DNA of 64,000 bases from positions 472,862,008 to 472,926,007 of the forward strand of contig NC_081405.1 in the NCBI RefSeq assembly GCF_030272615.1, written 5' to 3'. Every line of letters begins with the position of its first letter. Within the stretch, counting starts at the first letter, position 1. Shown here in pieces: positions 1-12,879 of the stretch. Source of the stretch: Cryptomeria japonica. Taxonomy: Eukaryota; Streptophyta; Pinopsida; Cupressales; Cupressaceae. The position numbers and the translations under genes were made by a program. The notes beneath the pieces were generated by a model, which had not been told where the DNA came from, searched no databases, and saw only the letters and a list, made by a program, of their open reading frames with translations.

Positions 1-3000
1 TGCCTTGGGTGCTCGCCATGTCATGCCTTCTTTTGAGGTCTTTTGTGATCGTCTGACTCGTGAGTAAGCTAAGATTAAGCAGTTGGATTCCCTTTCAGGT
101 TCACAGAACCAAGCATTGGTAGCCCAGTCCTCCAAAGGAAAACAGAAGCAGAAACCGAAGCCTAAGAAAGATTCAGAGGCTAGTGAGAATCCCTCCAAGC
201 CACCACCTAAGTTTGATTCAAAACCATAGTCCAATTCTAAATAGGGCAAATCTTCAAAGTCTGGTGAGTCTTCCTCCAAGACTAAGAAGAAATCAGGTGA
301 TCCTTGCAGTTTTTGTGGCAAGGAAGGACATCCCATTTCCAGGTGTTGGAAACGTTTAGAGGTTTTGGAGGAAGCCATGCAGCAGCATAATATCAGTGCA
401 CCACAGCCTCCTTCACAGCCCACAAGGAAAGGTCATGCTCTTTCTGCACGAGCATTGTCCTCAGCCTCCACTTGGATTCTAGATTCTGGTGCCTCTCACC
501 ATATGACACACACACAGGATTTGGTCACCGCTCTTGCTCCTACAGGCACTAGACATATTGCAGTTGGTGACTCAGCACAACTTTCCGTTCAAGGTTCTGG
601 TACTGTTTCATTGGATGGTGGTTGTCTTCAGGATGTGCTTTTGGTTCCTAACATTTCGACAAACCTTCTATCCGTTTATCAGATTTGCCACTCTGGCTCT
701 GGTAAGACAGTTGAGTTATCTCCTCACGATGTGGTTATTCGAGATCTTCATGATCCTGACTTGGTTGTGGCTACTGGGAGTGTGGATTCTGCATCTCACT
801 TATATAGTTTTGATGGCTTTGAGAGTTCAGACACTGTTGGTTCCTCTCTTATAGCACATGCAGATTCAGTGAGCAGGCTTTGGCATGAGCATTTTGGTCA
901 TGTCAATTACAGATATCTACAGCAGTTGAGTACACAGGCACTTGTGATTGGGCTTCCAAAGATTTTTTGTACGGATGGTGTATGTCGTGGTTGTGTCCTT
1001 GGCAAACATCATCGAGATCCTTTTCCTAAGGGTCGAGCCTCTCGTGCTAAGGCAGCCCTAGAGTTGGTACACAGTGATCTTATGTCCTTTCCGACTCCTT
1101 CTTTTTCAGGGGCCCGTTATGTACTCACTTTTATTGATGACTTCTCCAGACGTACATGAGTGTACTTTCTTAAGTACAAGTCTGATGTCTTTGACTCTTT
1201 CAGGAAGTTTAAGACATTTGTGGAGAAGCAATCTGGACTTTCTATCAGGAGGATACGCACAGATAATGGGGGGGAGTATGTAAATCAGGCTTTCAAATAT
1301 TTTTGCACTGAGCATGGTTTACAACATCAGTTTACAGTTCCTTATACCCCTCAACAGAATGGTGTTGCTGAGAGAAAGAACAAAACCTTACGGGAGATGG
1401 CAAATTGTATGATACAGTCTCGAGCTATGAGTTCTTCATTTTGGGCTGAGGTAGTCAATTGTACCAATTATATTCAGAATCGGATGCCCCATAAGGCATT
1501 ACGACATATGACTCCTGAGGAGGCTTGGACCCATGTCAAGCCTGATGTTTCTACATTCTGAGTTTTTGGTAGTGAGGCTTGGGCATTTATTCCTGATGCT
1601 CAGCGGATAGCCATGGAGAGGAAGAGCCAACCACTCATATTTGTTGGCTACTGTGAGGATGTTAAGGCATACAGGTTGTTTGATCCTGATTCCAAAGAGG
1701 TCTTGTTTCGGCGGGATGTCCAGTTTGATGAGTGCTATCCTCAGATGGATTCTCCATCACCAGCTTCTCCCTCATTACCTACTCCTTCCTCTTCATCTCT
1801 TGAGGATTACTTATCTCTTGAGGATGATGTAGATCATGATCCACCATCTCCACCACCACCAGTTGCTCCATCTTTGCCGAAGTGGGCCCGTGATACTGTT
1901 GATGCAGTTGGTTCTTTGGCAGGTGATCCTTCATATACTCGTCGCACTTGTGCTCAGACATCTAGTTCTAGTCTTTTGAGTCATACCCTTTGAGATGATC
2001 CTCAAAAGTTTTCAGAGCCGACAGGACACCCAGAGTGGGATAGGGCCATGGATGAGGAGTATTCTTCTTTGATGAAGAATCATACTTGGGATCTTTGTCC
2101 TCTTCCTAAGGGAAGAAAGTTGGTTCGATGCAAGTGGGTGTATCGTACCAAGTATGCTGCAGATGGTTCTATTGATAAGTATAAGGCCCGTCTTGTTGCG
2201 AAGGGGTTTTCTCAGGTAGAGGGTATTGACTACTTTGAGACCTTTGCTCCTGTCGCCAAGATGAATTCTATACGCCTGGTACTTTCACTTGCAGCTTCAC
2301 AGGGATGGACAGTGTTTCAGATGGATGTGAAGAGTGCCTTCTTGCATGGAGACCTACATGAGGAGATCTATATGGAGCAGCCTCAGGGTTTTGTGCAGGA
2401 CACTTCTTTGGTTTGCAGACTTCGACGTTCATTATATGGTCGCAAACAAGCCCCCAAGGCTTGGTATGAGAAGATGGACTCCTTCTTGCTTTCCTCGCAC
2501 TTCACACGCTGTCATTCCGATCACACAGTCTATATTCAGCGTCAGGAGGGTGATCTTTTGATTCTAGTGCTATATGTAGATGATCTCATCATTACAAGTA
2601 GCTCATCCTCCATGATTCAGAGTGTTTAGAGAGTTTTGATGGAGCAGTTTGAGATGATAGATCTTGGTCTCTTGCACTTCTTTCTGGGTCTACAGGTTAT
2701 TCAGTCTTCGAATGGGATTTCTATTTTTCAGGAGAAGTATGCTCTTGATATGCTTCAGCGATTTGGCATGCTTGATTGCAAGTCTGCCCCCACTCCATTT
2801 CAGTCAGGTGTTGTTTTGTCTTCCACTTGCTCTACTCCTTCAGTAGACCCCACTTTATACAGGCAGTTGGTTGGCAGTCTGTTGTACCTGACACATTCTC
2901 GTCCTGATCTTTCCTTTGCGGTTGGCCTTGTCTCTCGGTTCTCCCATGATCCTCATGAGAGCCATCAGCAAGCAGCCAAACGTATTTTGAGATATATTCA

Positions 3001-4072
3001 GGGCACCACACATTATGGCATTCATTACTCTTCAGGATCCCCTCACATCATTGGCTTCACTGACTCCGATTGGGCTGGTGATGTCAACGATCGGAAGTCT
3101 ACTTCTGGCTTCATTTTTTGCCTTGGTTCTGGTCCTATCACATGGTCTTGCAAGAAGCAATCTGCTATTGCATTATCATCTACAGAGGCTGAGTACCGTG
3201 CAGCAGTGTTAGCTAGTCAGGAGGTTTTATGGCTTCGGCAGTCGCTGACAGAGTTTGGGTTTCCTCCAGACTGTCCCACTATTCTTTGGTGTGACAACCA
3301 GAGTGCCATTCACATTTCTCGCAACCCAGTGGAGCATCAGCGGACAAAGCATATTGAAATCCACATGCACTTCATCAGACAGTTGATTCAGGATGGTTCT
3401 CTCATCTTGGAGTATATTCCTACAGAGGAGCAGGTTGCTAACATCTTCACTAAACCTTTGGCATCTTCGCGCTATCTTCAGTTGCGCTCAATGCTTGGGG
3501 TGAAGGAAGTTGTCCTTGGGGGGTCTCAGTGAGGCCTTCCTTCCTTCATGTTTTCTTTTCAGCATGATTCTTTATCTCTTTTTGGAGAGGAGTTTTTTTC
3601 CCACTGGGTTTTCTCCTTTACTCCGCTTTATAGAGATTTTCTTGTATTCGGGTACCTGATCAGGCCTTGTTGTCGGGACCCTCTTTTGCATTGTAGTTCC
3701 TTTGCTTTCTTCTGCATTGTTTGTAGCTGCATTGTAGCTCATCTTAAGGGGGGGTGTTAAAGTAAAGTAATTAATTAGCTTTGCTCTCCTCTTAAGATTT
3801 CTCTTTATGCATACATTAGTCATTTAATAATTAATATTTAATTATTAAATGCTCACACCTTAGGGTTATGTTTTCCTTTTGGTATTGATCTCCTTTATAA
3901 GGATTGATCTCTTGTATTATTCATATTTTTGATTCATTTTTCTCTGATAATACATCTTTTCTCTTTGTCAGAGCCAAAACCCTTGTATTCGTTCTCTCTC
4001 TTTCTCTGTGACAGGTTTCTTGCATGCAGGTTTCTTTTGGGTTCTGTGGATTTGTATTTTTCAAATCCTACA
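1..4072 (+). mobile_element. Ty1/copia LTR retrotransposon, 3' part (5' end outside window)
   Basis: The order along the plus strand is that of Ty1/copia: a CCHC knuckle (about 303-350, CSFCGKEGHPISRC), aspartic protease (WILDSGASHHMT, near 475-510), GAG-pre-integrase and integrase (about 870-1650), reverse transcriptase (about 2050-2700, with YVDDLII near 2575) and RNase H (about 3050-3450, DSDWAGD and STEAEYRA). A polypurine tract at 3746-3754 leads into the 3' LTR. The left end, including the 5' LTR, is outside the window, so LTR divergence cannot be measured. The element is a fossil; its coding region carries roughly five breaks. I did not assign it to a named copia lineage. Confidence 0.95.
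3755..4072 (+). repeat. 3' LTR of the copia element
   Basis: It begins with TGTTAAAG directly after a nine-base purine tract (AAGGGGGGG, 3746-3754) and I place its end at TCCTACA, giving TG...CA termini and a length of about 318 bp. The right boundary is inferred from the terminal dinucleotide because the partner LTR is outside the window. Confidence 0.7.
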
Positions 4073-4106
4073 GGATATAGTTGTGGGTGAGGGGGTTGAG
4101 GAGATC

Positions 4107-4850
4107 CCATATGATGGTATGTTGAGGGCCACAATGAGGATATAAATGGAGTAGGTTACAATGTTCTAGAGACAAGTAGTAGATTTATAGAAAGACAAGG
4201 CATCTTGGGATGCAAAACGAGGATCTTTGATTATAGAGAGGGACAAGTTAATAGTAGAGAGGACTACTGTAATAGACCCTCAAGACACAAAATACCTGAT
4301 AGCCTGGGAGGTAGAGTGAGCATATCTGATTGTGGAGAGGGATAAGTTGACAGTAGAGAGGGCTACTCTTATAGCCTCTCGAGACATAACAAACAAGACA
4401 ACTTGGGATATAGAGAGAGCATCATTGATGGCATATATGGATAGGTTGATAGTACAAAGGGCTACACTCATATTTTCTCGAGACACAATGTTGTCCAAGG
4501 CAAAAAGAGCAGATGAGGCTATCCACGAGTTCATTGATAGTATCACAAATGTTGACATACGAGAGATATCATAGACTCTAGCAGAGACAGGGAAGGAGGC
4601 CAGGTATTGGAGGGATTTATACGAGGGTGTGGTACCACCAGAGTAGAGAGAACCATCATATTCAACAACTCAACCATAGAGTAGGTCATGTAGCAGGACA
4701 CACTCCCAAAGGACACAGAGTAGTGTAAGTGTGATAGGACCATTGAGGCCACCTAGGTCAAGACAAACATGACCAGGTATGAGAGGAGATTCATATGCTA
4801 GACAAGACCAGGGCTAAGAGGATAGAGGGAGCACTACATGAACCTTTTAG
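4107..4850 (+). pseudogene. Decayed reading frame with 33-residue tandem repeats, family unknown
   Basis: Three copies of a 99-bp unit start with a tryptophan codon at 4206, 4305 and 4404, exactly 99 bp apart, so the unit is 33 codons and stays in one frame. Each copy carries a charged helix-like stretch (for example VERDKLTVERATLIASRD) and is followed by an acidic/basic tail. Traces of an earlier partial copy lie upstream (about 4150-4200). The frame continues at low quality to about 4760 with a Ser/Arg/Pro-rich stretch. It is interrupted by several stop codons, so it is not expressed as one protein now. The heptad-like spacing suggests a coiled coil. I do not recognise the family; a gag or accessory frame of a mobile element is plausible because it directly abuts an LTR. 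Confidence 0.5.
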
Positions 4851-6639
4851 TTATAGTGATACTTTTTTTTTTTGTTTTAGACACTTTTTTCCTTGTACTA
4901 AGCCTATGAGCTCCACTTGATACAGACACTTCAATTTATGTACTCTAATACATTTTATGGTATATATATGTGATGCAACTATTAGATGGTGACTATATGA
5001 GATGCTTATGTTATGCACATGTTTTATTTTTCTATCATGATGATGCTTATATGATGCCATGTATTATGATGTTGTGATGCGATGTTATGATGTCACTCAA
5101 TGTATGGAATATGATAATGATTATGCCAATCTATAGTTTCAGATTATGATACTAACATGTATATGATGTATGTGTTATATGCTATGACTATATTAGATGC
5201 ATGATTATGATATGCATGTACCCTAACATGTTGTGAATGCAGGATGCACTTGTTTTGTGTACTAGAGAATGAAACGAAGAGAACCACAGGGACTGGCTGA
5301 ATAAATGTTAGTAAGAAACAAAAATTAGATGCAGAACAATTAGTAATGATGAAGCGTTAATTTCATAAGTGCACTTTATCTTTAGAGAGCTTTATTTAAT
5401 ATAGCAAATGGATGCATCACACCATGACATATAAAGTCGAAGCGATAATGTAATAATTTTGAAAAAATAGACATATGTTGCCAACATGGAATGCTTCAAT
5501 AGATTTTGAAACAGTTGTATGTTAAAGGTCGAGGTATGTGCGATAGTCACAAAGTGAACGTGCCAACACAAACACACAAGACATACTTGCCCCAAAATGT
5601 CATGAAAACATCTTGTCAAGTAGAAACAAAAGAAAAAGACCTTGAACCATCCTGACCACTTTCACTGATTGACATGACATGTTTGATCTATCTAATTCCT
5701 GACGTGGTTGGATAGTTTGTCTGTTGTTGCATGATTTTTTAAGCACAATATTTTGTGTGTTTCCTATTTGTGTCTACTCAAATGTCTGTCTTGCAAGAGA
5801 CAATTTATTAATGAACTGAAATGAGTGTTGTTTTTGGATTTTTGAACATGTTTTCAATTTTTAGGGTTTTTTGGGGATATTTGATTTTTTTGTGCTTTCT
5901 TTAAAACATTTTATGAATTATATTTTTGGAATTTTTTTTAGGACTTTATATGAATGTTTTTTATCTTTTTTCAAGACATTTTGCGAATTTTTTTGGTCTC
6001 TTTTCATGACATTATCTGATTTTTAAGATTTTTTTATGACTTTATTTGATTTTTAAGATTTTTTTAGGACTTTATTTGATTTTTAGGATTTTTTTTAGGG
6101 CTTTAGGGCAATGTACATGTGGCATCCTCTGATTTGTTGGTGAGAAATAATGAATCCATCTATCAACCATGTTCAAGAAATTGCCCTCAACTATATACAT
6201 TGGCTAGGCATAAGCAAACATATATATGTACAAACTAGATTCGAAAGAGAACAACACTAAACATTGACCAATCTTAGGCCACAAGAGGACAATAGGGTTG
6301 AATAGGGAAGTGGATGTGAATGCAGATGTGCTATAGATAGAGAGAAGACAAATGGCGAAGCAACTATTCACTACATGTGGCACCTGTTTGCTAGGTTTTC
6401 ACCACGATACTTACCCAAAGTGCCTGTTTTCTAGATTTTCACTATAGGGTGAATGATTTCTCTTTACTTTTTACTTATTTTATTTTTGTCGCACAAGATA
6501 CCTGCCTACCAGGTTTTCATTAAGGTGGTGATTTTCTTTAGTTTTAAATTTTTTTTAGGATCCTTTTTCATTTTTTTTTGATATTTTTTAGTATCATTTT
6601 CAATTTTCTTGATATTTTTAAGTAAAATACTTGTGGAGG
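4851..6639. other. AT-rich intergenic DNA
   Basis: No supported gene. 4860-5240 is rich in ATGATG-like words. 5820-6110 is T-rich. 6370-6540 contains three loosely similar copies of a CACCTGnnnnCTAGGTTTTCAC-like phrase, which may be untranslated sequence of the gypsy remnant that follows. Confidence 0.5.
6008..6098. repeat. 30-bp T-rich tandem repeat, three units
   Basis: Units begin with GAC at 6008, 6038 and 6068 (GACTTTATTTGATTTTTAAG core), so the period is 30 bp. It looks like a minisatellite that grew from T-rich DNA. Confidence 0.7.
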
Positions 6640-7620
6640 TGCATTCTATCTAACTAGATCTAACAATGGTTCTCCCTCTAATAGTGTAAGCTGATATGCC
6701 CCAAACCCATAGGCTGCAGTGACTATAAATGGTCCAAGCTAATTAGGCTCAAATTTACCTGTGTTTTCTCTAACTCAAGTGGATTCTTGGGGTTTTCTCT
6801 AAGGACCAAGTCTCCACATCAAAGTGTCGACCTTTGACCTTTTTCTTGTAATTCTAATGGAGATGGTTCTGATGTGATTGCAAATGGACTAGAGTAGCTT
6901 GATGTCTCTCATCCAACATCTCTAACTCATTTAGTTTAGATAATTTGTAAGTTTCTTCATCAATTAGGTGATGCAAAGAGACTCTCAATGATGGGATCTA
7001 AACCTCAATAAGAAGTATGGCCCCAACACCATAGACTAGTGAATAGGGAGTGGCACCAATAGGAGTGTGTATACAGGTATGATATGCCTTCAAATCAGGG
7101 TTCAGCTGCATATGTCAATCTCGACCAATGTCATTGACAAATTATTTTTGAGTATTTTGATAATGGTTTTATTTTATGCCTTAGGTTCGCAATTACTCTA
7201 TGGATAGTATGGGGTAGAAAAGCGATGTTGAATGTGAAATTTCTCACAAAGTTCCCTAACATCCTGGTTTTTTTAATGGACAAGCCCATTATTAGTAACA
7301 ATAGTCAAAGGGATCCTATACTGGCATATGGTATAGTTCAAAATGAATTTGGAAATTTGTGTGTCGGTGATATATGTCATAGGAATGGCCTCAATCCATT
7401 TGGTAAAGTATTCAGTGGCAATGATTATAACCTTTTGGCCATTTGCAGACGTAGGATGTATCTTTCCTATGAGGTCAAATTCCCATTGAGAGAAAGGCCA
7501 TGGTGATATAACATGTTGCAGCTCTTGGGTCGGTTCGTGAATCAGGTCCTCATGCATCTAACACTTGTAACATTTCTTTGCAAAGTTGTGGCCCTCTTGC
7601 TCCAATGCAAGCCAATAGCG
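6640..7620 (-). mobile_element. Ty3/gypsy (Tat/Athila-like) integrase remnant
   Basis: The minus strand encodes a recognisable gypsy integrase: a zinc-binding start (about 7560-7620), the segment WPFSQWEFDLIGKI and ATEYFTKWIEAIP (7273-7557), and a C-terminal block near 7000-7060 resembling the Tat/Athila phrase GATPYSLVYG. No LTRs, reverse transcriptase or RNase H were found next to it, so it is an internal scrap. It is old and carries several breaks. Family assignment follows the WPFxxWxxDxIGxI and YFTKWIEA motifs, which are typical of the Tat/Athila branch. Confidence 0.8.
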
Positions 7621-8802
7621 AAACAGATTTCAATGACATATCTGTCATGACCATAACCCCCGCAACCCAAGACTTGTATCACACTGATGATAACATGTCC
7701 TTAGTCTACCCTAAGATTATAAATTGGGACCAACAAGGACCACTGAGATTGGACTGTTTTGAAAATGATGAAGCTATATCTGAATTTTTTGGTAAATATG
7801 CTTGAAAGGGGCTCAATTTCTTATTTGTATTTTCTTTTCCATTGCTCTTGATTTATTGATGATGGTTCCATGTGTATATTTTGAGCTTGTTTTAACATTG
7901 AAATCTTTCTTCAAGTCCTTAAGCAATTGAAGATCTATTTAAAGATGAAGCAAATTTGTCTTAGTGGCAACTTATTCAATTATTCAACATCTAGAATATT
8001 TATTTCGGTCTTGTTAAATCAGCCCTGAGGCTTGAATCTTGTCAAGAAAGTCAAGCACACTTCCCTCTATTATAGCATTAGACTTTCTCAAACATGGATA
8101 CACTTAGTGGCAAATAAGTTTTAGAGCTATAATTTTGTATCAAACAAATAATACCACCAAAGATAGTATCATACCATTTGCACAAAATACACCTATGATT
8201 TATCTTAGCATCTAAAAACTTTTAATTTAGTTATCAGAAATCTCTAATCATCAATCCAATTCTAAATCTCAACTTTAATACAATTTTTTCATAATTTTTT
8301 ACCTATTGAAATTCAAATAAATTTAAATTCCTATCAGTTATTTTCACATATTTTTATATATTTTTATAAATACATACATCAAATATAAATACATACATCA
8401 ATTTCTATTAATTTATTAACATTTATACATGTATCTTAATCTAACAATTGTCAATTCTCAACCTCTACCCATGAATTAATTCAAAATTTAATCATGAAAT
8501 AAAACCATTTAGAATACCCTTTTATGTCTGATAGTTGGCGTGGTCTTTCAATAGAAATTTTCTTGCACGTCATTTCACTGCCGGCCAACAGCTTCCAGGT
8601 GAAATTTTCTTGGACAGATTTTATTAGATACATTCAAATTACATATTTTGTCGAGCATTAGAAGCGCCAAGTGTTACATGTTTGGTAGAAAATTTGAAAA
8701 GAAAACGAGTCTTGCAATGTAACAACGCGGTTTCCACATGGAACAGAATCGAGCATCCTTCCTTCCTTGAGGATTAATTATAACAACCATAGCCGGCACA
8801 CG
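7621..8802. other. Intergenic DNA upstream of the PAR1 gene
   Basis: A plus-strand open frame of 75 codons (7578-7805) ends with WDQQGPLRLDCFENDEAISE; I do not recognise it, and its first part is antisense to the integrase remnant. The rest is AT-rich. 8540-8802 is less AT-rich and holds the likely promoter of the PAR1 gene, including an ACACGT core at 8798-8803. Confidence 0.4.
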
Positions 8803-8804
8803 TC

Positions 8805-8813
8805 TATTTATAG
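8805..8813 (+). promoter_or_regulatory. TATA box of the PAR1 gene
   Basis: TATTTATAG lies about 130 bases before the ATG at 8943. This predicts a transcription start near 8835-8845 and a leader of about 100 bases that contains a purine-rich (AAAC)n/(GAAA)n stretch at 8880-8930. Confidence 0.6.
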
Positions 8814-8942
8814 ATAATCAGTTCTACAGATTTCAGTACTCTGCTTCATTCATCTTCTCTGTCATAGAAATACCAAAAGAAACAAACAAACAAACAGACA
8901 GACCAGAAAGAAAGAAAGAAAGAAAGAGCACAGTGACAAAAG

Positions 8943-10085
8943 ATGGCTTCATCCATGATAATTAAGCTCGCAGTCATTGCCTTCACATCAGCTATCAGCC
9001 TGCAATGTGTTCTGGGTATATTTAACTGTACCCAATTTGCTTGTCTGTTAAGTTTCTTTCTGATCTAGGATAAAAATCTGATCTTTAATGGAATTGCAGG
9101 TGTCCTGACTTGTGAGGAGTTGCCTCTTCAGCTCTGTGCATTTTCTGTTTCATCGTCAGGAGCACGGTGTGTTCTTGAGAAATCTATCTTGAGGGACGGC
9201 AGAGCCCAATACCAGTGTCTGGTATGTCAAAAACCCTATTTTTAAGCAATAGATCTCTTCTTTTTTAAATCATATGATAAGATAAAAGATGAGGTTTCAT
9301 AGTAATTGTTCTGGAATTAATAGTATTTTCAGTCAATTTCTTTTTAGATTTGATCATGTTGGTTTTTTTTATCAACATTTCGGATTACATTTCATTATTC
9401 ATCATTTCTTAGTAAGAAAAATGAATTACGGATCAAATTCTATGATTCAAGAAAAAATAATTACATTCTGATGATGAAATGATGAAAACAAGAAAAAAGA
9501 AAAGAATTACATTCTGTTGCAAGATCTATTATGAGAATGCAAGGTGGATTGAACATTTTTTTTTGGATTACAAAACTGATGTGCATGTAATTGAAAATCA
9601 TTGTGCAGACATCAGAGGTGATGGTAGAAAAGATAAGTGAATGGATTGAAACAGAAGAATGTTTAAACAACTGTGGGCTTGACAGAATGGTAGTGGGAAT
9701 GTCCAGTGATAATTTAATGGAGTACAGATTTACCAGCAAACTGTGCTCTCCACAGTGTTATAACACTTGCCACAACATTGTGAATCTCTACTTCAATCTT
9801 GCTGCTGGAGAAGGTAAGCAAATTATATCATTTTCTCTGGACTTTTCTTGTTGGGTTTTTTTTAAGGCTTCTCAAATAATGTTGCATATATATATTGTTC
9901 CAGGTGTGTACTTGCCTAGCCTGTGCAAAGCTCACAGAAGTGGGTCCCGGCGCATGGTAAGCGAAGTTTTGAATGGAGAACAGTCAAGTATTACAGCTGA
10001 ATCATTCAACTTTGCTTCTCCTCCTTCTTCTTCTTCCACCATGGACATCACAACCGCCATTCCTGTGGCTTCTCGAGTTCCATAG
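8943..10085 (+). CDS. PAR1 family secreted cysteine-rich protein (four exons)
   Basis: Four exons, 8943-9015, 9100-9221, 9609-9813 and 9904-10085, give 193 residues. All three introns are GT...AG (donors GTATAT, GTATGT, GTAAGC). Residues 1-25 form a signal peptide with a hydrophobic core (IIKLAVIAFTSAISL), so the product should enter the secretory pathway. The mature part has ten cysteines (about 29, 37, 48, 64, 83, 87, 111, 115, 119, 141) and PAR1 blocks: CEELPLQLCAFSVSSSG, TSEVMVEKISEWIETEEC, FTSKLCSPQCYNTC and NIVNLYFNLAAGEG. This matches PF06521, first described as photoassimilate-responsive; its biochemical role is unknown. The Ser/Pro-rich tail (about 170-193) is variable in the family. 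The start is the first ATG after the TATA box and is followed at once by the signal peptide. The frame is intact. A 5'-truncated inverted copy lies at 16550-17282. Confidence 0.93.
9256..9560. other. Extra sequence in intron 2 of the PAR1 gene
   Basis: Intron 2 is 387 bp here but 87 bp in the second PAR1 copy (17122-17208). The two ends of the intron align between copies, so about 300 bp in the middle is either an insertion here or a deletion there. It is AT-rich, with short inverted words such as ATTCATCATTTC against GAAATGATGAA, but I could not define clear terminal repeats or a target duplication. Confidence 0.5.
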
Positions 10086-12244
10086 ACTATAAAGCAAAGT
10101 TTTTCTTTCAAATAGTTTATATGATAGCTTTCTAGTTACATGGCCCTGTACAATTAAATCCTGTGTATGGATACTTCCACATCAATTATTATGGCCCATA
10201 ACCAGTTTAATTGTTTAAAAGGATTTATACCCTCTGAAGAATTTTTATTTTATTTTATTTGTGGGAGATTATATAGTGGTCAACCTACCAAAGATTAAGG
10301 TGGGTATGTGATTCTTTTCCCATATTCTTCTTAAATCAGTTTTACATATTCTATGTATTATATTTGTCCAGTAGTTAATGGAACTTTTGTCTAACTACTT
10401 CTGTCTATTTTATTTTTAAATTTAAAATGTTGTTATGGAGATTTTTCATGTGAGAATATATTAATTGTTTTAGTGTCCAATTCTATGAGTCATCTTTAAA
10501 GAAATATATGTTATTTGAGAAAGGAAATATGTTATTTGAGTGTTAGAATGGTGAAATTAGTATCTTTATGTTAATTTTTGTTTGATTATGAGTTCATTTT
10601 GATAGAATGTTTCAATAAAACTATATATTGATAAATTTTGTTTTGTTGTGTAAAATTAAGTTCATATTTCAATTTTTTTTATTCATTTATGTTCACACGT
10701 GTTTCTACACATTTGACCTTATCTCATCTTTATGTGCACTTTCCCCTGTATATTTACCATTACTATTCATTTATTATGCCTGTCACTGCACTTATATTCA
10801 TATGTTCATTCTCCATGTCAACATTTATGTCTACCTATCCTAGATCATTCTCATGGGGCTCAAGTTCAAAGCCATGTTACATGAAATTTTGTTCATTGGA
10901 ATTCAAAACTTCAAATTCAATTTTTTCCTCATTCATGACTTTTCACTAGCCACTATGAACCAACTTGGTACACCTTTTGTACAACTTATTATTATTCCCT
11001 AGTATTTAAAGACATTCATTTATGTACTTGACTACATGAGAGAGGATCACCTTAACATCATAAGCATTACGAGAAGAATCATTCTAGGAATATTTTCACT
11101 TGGAACATAATCATGTGAGGGTAACATTGTCATTAATATTTATCAATGATATTAATTCATTCTAATCAAGAATACTGAGCTACGAAAACATGACCCTTTT
11201 GATCCAACAAGACTTTCACATTCCCAACTATTAGTGATCAAGAAAGAAAATATTGTAAACATATATAGCCAATTAGTTCAGATTCATGCATTAGAAATCA
11301 AAACTATGTAAAAGGTGATATTTGTTACACTCGAGAAACCCTACATGGTGCACGAGATTGATTTACAAAATTTTAAAAGAAATCTACTTTATATTTCTTC
11401 TTTTTTGCTTCCAATACATATAAGAAGTTCTGATTCTAAATTGTAATTCACAAGTTATGAAACAATGAGTTACTCTATATTGGTTGTTGCAAATATAAGT
11501 GTATGTTGTCATTGATGTCAAACTTGTTGGTTTGGATGGGGTCTGGTTGGTCTGGATGTGGTCTGATACAGTGTGGTGCTATGGAATCGTGAAAGGCGAA
11601 TTGTAACTATGTCTTCATACATTGTATAATGTTTGGTGAAGGTTCAAGAACTATGGTGATAAGTAGTCTGGTGATGTTATCTTGTTGGCTTGGGTATATA
11701 ACTTGTGTTGTCTAATATAGTTCAATGATTGTTCAATGCTGGTTGTGTTTGGATATATGGAGCTCACTTGAAGACTTTCTAAATAGAATAAAAAAAATTC
11801 TTGTGATGTTACTGAAACTCTATTGATATTCTTGGTATACTGGTATGATGTTTTAGTCATGTCTGATTGTTTCAGTGAACAGTCTGTCATACAGTTTGTA
11901 TAGATATGTGGCAGATATCTATCAAATGTTTATGCGATTGTTATATGCTAGTTGTGAGCTCATATTATTATTTGCGAAGGTTGAGACACCTTAATCGCAA
12001 CACTAATTTCAACGATAAATTCGTCTAGGAAATCCTTTGTACTATCAACCACTAGATGAGGACTAATAATATTACCACATAGCCTTAAGGACAACTTTCT
12101 TGTTTGCAGAGAATTTTGTAACATATATGTATGTGTGGTTCTTAAAGTTTTTTCTTTTGTGAGTAGAGTTATGTAGAGGAACTACAAATTTAATATTTCC
12201 TCTTTTTTCTTTCTTAATCTTGCATCTTGTTACTTTAGGTGGTA
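10086..12244. other. 3' flank of PAR1 and AT-rich intergenic DNA
   Basis: The first 100 bases after the stop are similar to the 3' flank of the second PAR1 copy, so they belong to the duplicated unit. An AATAAA lies at 10614-10619, far for a poly(A) signal. Near 11490-11530 the phrase TGTTGTCATTGATGTCAAAC resembles the start of some copia LTRs, but I found no partner. No gene is supported. Confidence 0.5.
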
Positions 12245-12249
12245 CATGT

Positions 12250-12879
12250 TGTTAGATTATGTGACAAGCGAGAATCGAGACAGGATCTGATGCCGGTCAT
12301 AGATCACATGCAATTCCCCAAGCAACAGATGATTGAAGATCAAAATAGCTAAATGAGGATAATTTTGATATGAGAGAAAAATAGAAACAAACAAAATAAA
12401 TTTGAGAAGACTTTCACCGAGCTATCACTGAACTTGTGAAGGTGAGAGTATAGTGCTTATTATATAGAAAAATAATAACATATACAACCAAGAGGTGCAT
12501 TAATTCATATGCCCCATAAAAAGTGGGAGGTTTTACCTTCTTGGTAGATGTCAAAACATGTGGCATAACCTCCTTATATGAAGACAAAAAAGGACTTATA
12601 AGAGGTGGCACATAAAGCCAAAAGAGGGTGAGAAACCCAACTACCCCATAACCCACTTAGGAAATGATAAAATAGTGGTTATGAGAGGTGGTACAACAAG
12701 CCAAAAGAGGGTGTGTAACTCAACTACCCATGTGAGGTGAAGAGTTACACATGTCGCTGAATTATTCCTCCACGTTTCCTCATATTAACCACTCCTAATA
12801 ACCTAAGCAAGCTTAAATAATATGTGTAGGAAAAATAAATACTCCCTAACATAAGGAAAATAAAAAACCTACACTAACA
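12250..12879 (-). repeat. 3' LTR of the gag-only element
   Basis: 630 bp, TG...CA ends, flanked on the inside by the polypurine tract. It pairs with 14839-15468. Confidence 0.92.

Noticed and set aside
7225-7506. 93-codon plus-strand frame
   Set aside because: It is antisense to the gypsy integrase remnant and has no protein features.
9591-10085. Single-exon frame of 164 codons
   Set aside because: It reads through intron 3 of the PAR1 gene; the spliced model fits the family and the second copy.
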